DNA from: Hyphomicrobiales bacterium
GTDB lineage: Bacteria > Pseudomonadota > Alphaproteobacteria > Rhizobiales > Devosiaceae
DNA length: 56,540 nucleotides
Assembly (NCBI GenBank): GCA_900470445.1
Contig: UCAU01000051.1
Coordinates: 1-56,540, forward strand
Direction of reading: 5' to 3'
The translations under genes were made by a program, and so were the position numbers. The number at the start of each line of letters is the position of its first letter. Position 1 is the first letter of the stretch. Shown here piece after piece: positions 48,989 through 56,540 of this stretch. The notes beneath the pieces are model-generated. The model was given only the letters and a program-made list of their open reading frames with translations, had not been told where the DNA came from and ran no database searches.

Positions 48989-50182
48989 GTGACCGATTCT
49001 GATCGGTCCGTTGCCGCGGTTTCGTCGCTGGACGAAGAGGTGGCAGTCCGAGCCCCATCTGGCCTTGCGCAGATGGGAAGGGCAGGGGAGGCGGCGCCTC
49101 CAGGGCCCGGAGCGGACCAGCGGACAAAGCCCGCCCCAAATCCGTCCCGCAAACACCGCGGCCCCATTTATGCCGCGCTTGATCTGGGCACCAATAATTG
49201 CCGCCTGCTGATCGCCCGCCCGCATGACCACGGTTTTCGCGTGCTCGATGGCTTTACCCGCATCGTACGGCTGGGTGAGGGCGTTTCGGTCACCGGGCGC
49301 CTGTCGGATGCCGCCATGGAACGCACCATGGAAGCGCTGCGCCAGTGCCGCAACAAGCTGCGCGAGCACCAGCCCGCCCGCATGCGGCTGATTGCCACCG
49401 AAGCCTGCCGCGCCGCCGAAAATGGCCCGGCATTCCTGGCCCGCGTCAAGCAGGAGCTGGGGCTGGACCTCGAGATCGTCGATCGCCGCACCGAGGCTGA
49501 ATTGGCCGTGACCGGTTGCGCCGACCTGATCGAGGGCACGGCACAGGGCGCCCTGATGTTTGACATTGGCGGCGGTTCGTCCGAACTCGCCTGGCTCGAT
49601 TTCCGTGGTGGCCGTCCCAAATCGCAGGGCCGCATGTCGGCTTCGATTCGCTCCTGGCAATCGCTGCCGGTCGGGGTGGTCTCCATTGCCGAAAAATTCG
49701 GCGGCATCGATGTGACGCCGCAGGTTTTCGAAGCCATGGTCAGCCATGTCTCCGAGCATTTGCGCCAGTTCCGTGGCCGCGAAAAGCTGCGCCACATGAT
49801 CGGCACCCATCCCGTGCATCTGATCGGTACGTCCGGCACCGTGACGACGCTGGCGGGGCTGCATCTGGGCCTTGAGCGCTATGAGCGGCAAAAGGTCGAT
49901 GGATTGTGGATGAAGCGCGGCGAGGTCGATGAGACCATGAAAGTGCTGCTCGGCATGCCGTTCGAGCGGCGCGTTGCTCATCCCTGCATCGGCAAGGACC
50001 GGGCCGATCTGGTTCTGCCCGGCTGCGCGATTTTCGAGGCGATCCGCCGCGAATGGCCTACTGAACGCGTGCGCGTCGCCGATCGCGGCCTGCGCGAGGG
50101 CATTCTGATCTCGCTGATGGATGCCGATCGTACGCGCAATCGCGCATCCCGCTACCCGTCGCGAAGGACAAGCAATGGTTGA
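48989..50182 (+). CDS. Exopolyphosphatase/pppGpp phosphohydrolase (Ppx/GppA family)
   Basis: A 397-residue Ppx/GppA protein starting at GTG 48989. After a 57-residue low-complexity N-terminal extension, LDLGTNNCRLLIA (about 64) is the phosphate-binding motif of the ASKHA fold. Further blocks are ATEACRAAENGP, FDIGGGSSELAWLD, LPVGVVSIAEKFG and LIGTSGTVTTLAGLHLGL. It hydrolyses polyphosphate or the pppGpp alarmone. It overlaps rlmE by eight bases, a common pairing in Hyphomicrobiales. Confidence 0.93.
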   Translation: MTDSDRSVAAVSSLDEEVAVRAPSGLAQMGRAGEAAPPGPGADQRTKPAPNPSRKHRGPIYAALDLGTNNCRLLIARPHDHGFRVLDGFTRIVRLGEGVSVTGRLSDAAMERTMEALRQCRNKLREHQPARMRLIATEACRAAENGPAFLARVKQELGLDLEIVDRRTEAELAVTGCADLIEGTAQGALMFDIGGGSSELAWLDFRGGRPKSQGRMSASIRSWQSLPVGVVSIAEKFGGIDVTPQVFEAMVSHVSEHLRQFRGREKLRHMIGTHPVHLIGTSGTVTTLAGLHLGLERYERQKVDGLWMKRGEVDETMKVLLGMPFERRVAHPCIGKDRADLVLPGCAIFEAIRREWPTERVRVADRGLREGILISLMDADRTRNRASRYPSRRTSNG

Positions 50183-50915
50183 TAAAGCTCTCGGCACGGG
50201 CGGCCGCAAGTCCGACAAAGACCTCAAGATCCGGGTGAAATCGGGCAAGGGCCGCACCGTCTCGTCCACCAAATGGCTGCAACGCCAGCTCAACGATCCC
50301 TATGTGGCGCGCGCCCGCGCCGAGGGCTATCGCTCGCGCGCTGCCTTCAAGATCAAGGAGATGGACGAAAAATATAAGTTCTTCCGCAAGGGCATGCATA
50401 TCGTCGATCTGGGCGCGGCGCCCGGCGGCTGGTCGCAGGTGGCGGCCAAGGCCACCGGCTCCACCGACGCCAATCCACTGGTCGTGGGCATCGATTATCT
50501 CGAAATGGACCCGATTCCCGGCGTCATCCTGCTCAAGAAGGATTTCACCGAGGAAGACGCGCCCGCCATGCTGATCGCGGCCATGGGTGGCCACAAGGCC
50601 GATGTGGTCATGTCCGACATGGCCTGGCCGACCACCGGCCATCGCGGCACCGACCATATCCGCATCATCCATCTGATCGAGATCGCGGCGGCTTTTGCGC
50701 TCGACGTGCTGGCGCCCAATGGCGTGTTCATCGCCAAGGTGTTCCAGGGCGGCACCGAGCATGAGCTGCTGCACATGCTCAAGCGCCACTTCAAAACCAC
50801 CATGCACGCCAAGCCCCCCTCCAGCCGCTCGGATTCGGCCGAAGCCTATCTGATCGCCAGGGGCTTCAAGGGCAGCAATGACACCGTGCCCGGCGAAGAG
50901 GAATACGACCGCTAG
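50175..50915 (+). CDS. rlmE: 23S rRNA (uridine-2'-O)-methyltransferase RlmE
   Basis: A 246-residue FtsJ/RrmJ-type methyltransferase. The SAM site is HIVDLGAAPGGWSQVAA (76-91). The catalytic set Lys59, Asp148 (MSDMAWPTTG), Lys188 (FIAKVFQG) and Glu223 is visible. It methylates the 2'-O of U2552 in 23S rRNA. An N-terminal extension of about 30 residues relative to E. coli is alphaproteobacterial. It overlaps the upstream gene by eight bases. Confidence 0.95.
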   Translation: MVDKALGTGGRKSDKDLKIRVKSGKGRTVSSTKWLQRQLNDPYVARARAEGYRSRAAFKIKEMDEKYKFFRKGMHIVDLGAAPGGWSQVAAKATGSTDANPLVVGIDYLEMDPIPGVILLKKDFTEEDAPAMLIAAMGGHKADVVMSDMAWPTTGHRGTDHIRIIHLIEIAAAFALDVLAPNGVFIAKVFQGGTEHELLHMLKRHFKTTMHAKPPSSRSDSAEAYLIARGFKGSNDTVPGEEEYDR

Positions 50916-50948
50916 GCCGCGACGGGCGAGGGCAGCGCGCTCCCTTTC

Positions 50949-52331
50949 TCAGTGGGTGTGCGGCATCTTGGTGAGCTGATACCCCGCATTGGCCGGCAGC
51001 CGGGCGAACATGATCGTCGAGATCAGGCAGATCGCCGCCAGCACGAAGAAGGCCAGATGGAAATCGGCCAATACCAGTTCGCCACCGCGCATGGCATTGC
51101 TCATTTCCAGCATGCCCCCGCCCAGCGCCACGCCAAGGGCGATGGACAGCTGGGTCGAGACCTGGCTGATCACATTGGCCTGGCCGGCATCCTTGTCCTC
51201 GATATCGGCGAAGACGAAGGCATTGCTGCCCGTCCAGAAGATCGATTGCCAGAACCCGACAAATACCAGAATGCCGATGATCAGCGGCACGGCGGTTTCG
51301 GGCGTGTAGAGCCCCATCGCCAATAGGCCCAGCGCTGCAATGCCGGTGGAGACCACCAGCGAGGTGCGGAAGCCGAAGCGGATGAAAATGCCGTTCGCCA
51401 TGAATTTGGCGACGATGGCGCCAATGGCGCTGGCAAAGGTGATCATGCCGGATTCGAACGGGGTATAGCCAAAGCTCAGCTGCAGCATCAGCGGGAACAG
51501 GAATGGCGTCGCGCCTTGCCCCAGCCGGAAGAAGGTGCCCGCCACCACCGCGCTGCGGAAGAATGGGAAGCGCAGCAGGCGCAGGTCGAAGAGCGGATTA
51601 TCGGTCGACAATGCGTGGCGGGCATAGAGATAGCCCAGCCCGATGCCCAAAGCCGTCGCCAGCACGCCGACAAGCGGCGGCAGGGCAGGCAGGCTGATCA
51701 CCGAGGTTCCGAAGGCGAACAGCGCGAAGGCGGGACCGGCCAGGGCAAAGCCCTTGAAATCGATCTGCCGCGGCGCATTGCGCATGGTTTCGGGCAGAAA
51801 ACGGCTGACCAGGGCAATACCCAATATCCCGATGGGCACATTGATCAGGAATATCCAGTGCCAGCTGAGATAGGTGGTGAGAAACCCGCCAAATGGTGGT
51901 CCCACGATAGGGCCGACCAGCCCGGGAATGGTCAGCCAGGCCATGGCATTGACCAGATCATGCCGCGGCGTCGAGCGCACCAGCACCAGTCGCGCCACGG
52001 GCGTCATCAGCGCGCCGCCCATGCCCTGCAGGAAGCGCGCGCCGACGAATGCCGTCAGCGAATTGGCAAAAGCGCAGGAAATCGAGCCCAGCACGAACAC
52101 CAGCATGGCAATGCGGAACACATTGCGCGCCCCGAACCGGTCGGCCATCCAGCTCGAAATCGGGATGAAAATGGCCAGCGCCACCAAATAGGCCGTCAGC
52201 GCCAGCTTGAGCGAAATCGGATCGGTGCCGATATCGGCCGCGATGGCCGCCAGCGAGGTGGCGATGACCGTGGAGTCCATGTTTTCCATGAACAGGGCGG
52301 TGGCAAGAATAAGCGGTGTGATGCGCGACAA
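50949..52331 (-). CDS. DHA2-type MFS efflux transporter (copy 1)
   Basis: A 460-residue, 14-segment MFS transporter of the DHA2 class. The N terminus TPLILATALFMENMDSTVIATSLAAIAADIGTDP and WMADRFGARNVFRIAMLVFVLGS (motif A) are typical. I used TTG 52331 because the sister gene starts at the homologous position with ATG. The two genes are tandem, 27 bp apart, and share long blocks throughout. It probably exports drugs or metabolites by proton exchange. Confidence 0.9.
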   Translation of the reverse strand: MSRITPLILATALFMENMDSTVIATSLAAIAADIGTDPISLKLALTAYLVALAIFIPISSWMADRFGARNVFRIAMLVFVLGSISCAFANSLTAFVGARFLQGMGGALMTPVARLVLVRSTPRHDLVNAMAWLTIPGLVGPIVGPPFGGFLTTYLSWHWIFLINVPIGILGIALVSRFLPETMRNAPRQIDFKGFALAGPAFALFAFGTSVISLPALPPLVGVLATALGIGLGYLYARHALSTDNPLFDLRLLRFPFFRSAVVAGTFFRLGQGATPFLFPLMLQLSFGYTPFESGMITFASAIGAIVAKFMANGIFIRFGFRTSLVVSTGIAALGLLAMGLYTPETAVPLIIGILVFVGFWQSIFWTGSNAFVFADIEDKDAGQANVISQVSTQLSIALGVALGGGMLEMSNAMRGGELVLADFHLAFFVLAAICLISTIMFARLPANAGYQLTKMPHTH

Positions 52332-52358
52332 TTGCTGAACACCGGACGAAAAGCCCGG

Positions 52359-53759
52359 CTACTCCTTGCTGGCGGCAATAGCCCCATGGCCTGAAACATT
52401 GCTGCCCGCATCCGCCGGCAGCCTGAAATAAACAATGCTGGCAAGCGCGCTGAGCACGCCCACCACGACAAAAGCGAGCTGAAAATCCACCAGGGACAGC
52501 GTATTGCCGTGCAGCCGCGTGCTCAATTCCAGCAATCCACCCGCCACCGCCACGCCAAAGGCGACGCTGAGTTGCTGCGCCACCGCAACGATGGCCGTCG
52601 CCTGACTGGCCTCGTCATCGCTGACATCGGCATAGCCCAAGGCATTGCTGCCGGTGAAAAATACCGACCGCAACACGCCGCCCAGCAGCAATACGCCCAT
52701 CATCACCGGCACCCAGGTATCGGGCGTGAACAGCCCCTGCGCCGCAATCAGCAGGCCGCCCAGCAGTGACGCCCACCCCAGGGCATGCGGGAACCCGAAG
52801 CGCCGATAGACCCGCTCGGCAATGAACTTGCTGGCAATGGCCCCGATGGCCGAAACGAAGGTAATGGCGCCCGATTGAAACGGATTGAGCCCAAACCCCA
52901 GCTGCAACATCAGCGGCAGCAGGAACGGCACGGCGCCGACCCCGATGCGGAACATCGACCCGGCAGTGATCGAACTGCGGAACAGCTTGTGCCGCAGCAA
53001 AGCCGGATCGAGCAGCGGGAATTCGGTGCGTCTGGCATGCAGCAGATAGAGAATGCCCGAAGTCACGCCGACGGCCAGTGTCAGATAGCCATAGATCAGC
53101 GGCAGCGCCGGCAGGCTCACCACCGACAGGCCGAACACCGTCCCAGCAAAAGCAATGCTGGCCAGAACAAAACCCACAAAATCGATCGGTCGCGGAATGC
53201 GCCCATCGGGCACTTTGAGGAAAATCCCGGCCAGGATGATCCCGGCAATGCCGATCGGGATATTGACCCAGAAAATCCAGTGCCAGCTGAGATAGGTGGT
53301 CAAAAATCCCCCGATCAGCGGCCCCGTCACCGGCCCCAGCAGCGCCGGCACCGTGAGCCAGGCCATGGCATTGACCAGCTCATTACGCGGCGTCGAGCGC
53401 ACCAGCAGCAGGCGCCCCACCGGCGTCATCATTGATGAGCCAATGCCCTGGAAGAAGCGCGAGATCACGAAGGTCTCGAGCGAATAGGAGAACGAACAGG
53501 CGAGCGAGCCCAGCATGAACACGAAGATGGCGAGCCGGAAAATGTTCTTGGCGCCGAATCGGTCGGCCATCCACCCGCTGATCGGAATGAAGATGGCGAG
53601 CGCCACGAAATAGGAGGTCAGCGCCAGCTTCAGCGAAATCGGTTCCGTACCGATATCGGCGGCAATCGCGGGCAGCGATGTGGCGATGACGGTCGAGTCC
53701 ATCTGTTCCATGAACAGGGCGACCGCCAGAATGAGCGGGGTAACGCGGATCGGAGACAT
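52359..53759 (-). CDS. DHA2-type MFS efflux transporter (copy 2)
   Basis: A 466-residue MFS transporter, the sister of the following gene. It starts PIRVTPLILAVALFMEQMDSTVIATSLPAIAADIGTEP with motif A WMADRFGAKNIFRLAIFVFMLGS. I used the ATG at 53759. It is the first gene of the pair and is divergent from guaB. The two proteins share the same layout and many blocks, showing tandem duplication. Confidence 0.92.
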   Translation of the reverse strand: MSPIRVTPLILAVALFMEQMDSTVIATSLPAIAADIGTEPISLKLALTSYFVALAIFIPISGWMADRFGAKNIFRLAIFVFMLGSLACSFSYSLETFVISRFFQGIGSSMMTPVGRLLLVRSTPRNELVNAMAWLTVPALLGPVTGPLIGGFLTTYLSWHWIFWVNIPIGIAGIILAGIFLKVPDGRIPRPIDFVGFVLASIAFAGTVFGLSVVSLPALPLIYGYLTLAVGVTSGILYLLHARRTEFPLLDPALLRHKLFRSSITAGSMFRIGVGAVPFLLPLMLQLGFGLNPFQSGAITFVSAIGAIASKFIAERVYRRFGFPHALGWASLLGGLLIAAQGLFTPDTWVPVMMGVLLLGGVLRSVFFTGSNALGYADVSDDEASQATAIVAVAQQLSVAFGVAVAGGLLELSTRLHGNTLSLVDFQLAFVVVGVLSALASIVYFRLPADAGSNVSGHGAIAASKE

Positions 53760-55536
<1,777 letters not shown>

Positions 55537-55547
55537 TATTGCCCTTC

Positions 55548-55572
55548 GCCACCTCCCGCGTCGGGAGGTGGC
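55548..55572. terminator. Hairpin between guaB and VOC gene
   Basis: GCCACCTCCCG and CGGGAGGTGGC form a perfect 11-bp stem with a three-base CGT loop. It lies between the convergent stops at 55536 and 55575 and can act in both directions. No clear U-tract. Confidence 0.75.
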
Positions 55573-55574
55573 CA

Positions 55575-55997
55575 CTAAGCGCCGATCGTCACCATGCCCT
55601 GCTCGTCAATGGTCCAGTCCGGGTTCCAGGCCACTTCCCAGGCATGATCGTCCGGATCGGCCACATAGCCGCGAAACCCGCCATGCGGTGGTGCGTCGGC
55701 GGCCCGGATCAGCGTTCCGCCCGCTGCGAGCAGGCTTTGCATGACGTCTTCGACTTCCCCTTGTGTCCGCACATTATGCGCCAGCGAAAAGGCGCCGGGG
55801 GAAAGCAGGCCCGTGCGGTTCATATCCTTTTCCAGCGCCGCCTTGCTGAACGTGCCGAGCACGAACCCGTTCATCTGGTAGAAGATGATCTCGTCATTCT
55901 CGAAGGCCGGCTTCCAGCCGAAGCCGTCCACATAAAAGCGCCTCGAGCGCGCAAGATCGGCAATGCCGAGCGTGATGATAGCGATTTGTTGCTGCAT
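55575..55997 (-). CDS. VOC-family (glyoxalase/bleomycin resistance-like) protein
   Basis: A 140-residue vicinal-oxygen-chelate protein. The first betaalphabetabetabeta unit begins IAIITLGIADLARSRRFYVDGFGWKPAF. The C-terminal unit ends GYVADPDDHAWEVAWNPDW, the usual metal-ligand region. I used the ATG at 55997 with GGGAG upstream; a longer frame to 56057 is unlikely. Substrate unknown. It is convergent with guaB. Confidence 0.88.
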   Translation of the reverse strand: MQQQIAIITLGIADLARSRRFYVDGFGWKPAFENDEIIFYQMNGFVLGTFSKAALEKDMNRTGLLSPGAFSLAHNVRTQGEVEDVMQSLLAAGGTLIRAADAPPHGGFRGYVADPDDHAWEVAWNPDWTIDEQGMVTIGA

Positions 55998-56540
55998 TGA
56001 TCCGCTCCCATGGGTGTCACGATCAACGCAGCAAGAGCCGCAGAGTTCGCGGATCATCGGAACCGCAGCGGGCGATAGGGCCCCGGCCTCCCTGCCGGGC
56101 GGAATCCGGCCCCTTCAGTCGTCACCCTCTCTCCGTGAGTCCAATGTGGTGGCCAACCCCATCCAATGATCGTTCCCCACAAGGGGGAGTGTCACTCGGA
56201 ACTCGTACCACCCACGGTGTCATTCCGGCGCAGGCCGGAAGCCATGCTGTGCCCTCTCCGCGCATGGCTGTTCGAATAGCCTTCAGCATAGGTCCCGGCC
56301 TGCGCCGGGGGCACCGTGATTGATTGACACTTGAGGGCACTATCTCTCCTCCCCACCGTTCTCCCTCGGGCTCGACCCGAGGGCCACTGACCGCTTGCGC
56401 CGGACCAGATAGGCCTCGGATCGAGCCCGGGGCAGACGCGGGTGATATTGGGAACAGCCGCGACCCCGATCTATCCACCTTATCCCCGCCCCCAAGCCTC
56501 CATGTCACTATAGCCACATCCCCGCCAGTTACGCGGTCCC
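55998..56540. other. Gene-free end of the window
   Basis: About 540 bases. The only clear feature is the palindromic repeat at 56213-56318. The remaining sequence has no supported gene; short open frames there lack ribosome binding sites and family features. Confidence 0.6.
56213..56318. repeat. Second copy of the CACGGTG-ended palindromic repeat
   Basis: The arms are CACGGTGTCATTCCGGCGC-AGGCCGG and CCGGCCT-GCGCCGGGGGCACCGTG. Nested inner arms AGCCATG and CATGGCT occur around 56240-56271. It shares the CACGGTGTCATYCC end with the element at 1670-1760. The two copies lie about 54 kb apart, indicating a genome-wide family. Confidence 0.85.

Noticed and set aside
56122..56517. Short frames at the end of the window
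   Set aside because: They run through the palindromic repeat and have no ribosome binding sites or family features.

Overview
The window is GC-rich chromosomal DNA. Gene style points to an alphaproteobacterium of the order Hyphomicrobiales, probably Devosia-like. The grounds are many nutrient ABC importers, a phn cluster with DUF1045 and hexapeptide-transferase genes, and frequent GTG/TTG starts. Genus assignment is inference; no rRNA is present. No phage, transposase, CRISPR array or frameshifted gene was seen.

Layout. (1) 1-1635: tail of a sugar-acid type operon (NIPSNAP-fold protein, enolase-superfamily dehydratase). (2) 1636-7231: a ugpBAEC glycerol-3-phosphate importer with a TIM-barrel isomerase-like gene, preceded by a long palindromic repeat and a candidate Pho box. 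(3) 7267-16007: a C-P lyase locus in two same-strand units, phnGHIJK-phnL-hexapeptide transferase and DUF1045-phnM-phnN, with the GntR regulator phnF divergent from phnG. A TTGTCTA-N6-TAGACAA operator lies between phnF and phnG, and a degenerate copy precedes DUF1045. No phnCDE and no phnP are present. (4) 16126-23106: a locus with an IclR regulator, a FolD paralogue lacking the usual catalytic Lys and Gln, a flavodoxin-fold oxidoreductase, a NitT/TauT-type ABC importer and a second, catalytically intact FolD. Operator-like TTCGATAATCGAA elements spaced 19 bp apart link these genes to a secreted NTF2-like protein. This is the best candidate for an undescribed system.

(5) 23309-32415: an organosulfur locus. 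It has three flavin-dependent (LLM) monooxygenase genes, an M20 deacetylase, a GNAT acetyltransferase, a fused permease-ATPase amino-acid importer and two paralogous binding proteins, closed by an intrinsic terminator. The gene set matches the Bacillus subtilis ytmI-ytnM S-alkylcysteine salvage operon. Two near-identical 17-bp palindromes precede its two halves. (6) 32491-43004: a fucoside uptake and hydrolysis locus with a family 1 binding protein, two permeases, an ATPase, GH151-like and GH95 glycosidases without signal peptides, a phosphotriesterase-like lactonase and a LacI regulator. (7) 43183-48596: small redox genes (MDR reductase, two SDR-type proteins, an F420-reductase-like protein) with two LysR regulators. 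(8) 48679-56540: core genes (tRNA-Gln, ppx/gppA, rlmE, guaB), a tandem pair of DHA2-type efflux pumps, a VOC protein, and a gene-free end with a second copy of the palindromic repeat.

The unifying theme is scavenging of phosphorus (ugp, phn), sulfur, one-carbon units and plant-type sugars. Several convergent gene pairs are separated by strong GC-rich hairpins without a U-tract.
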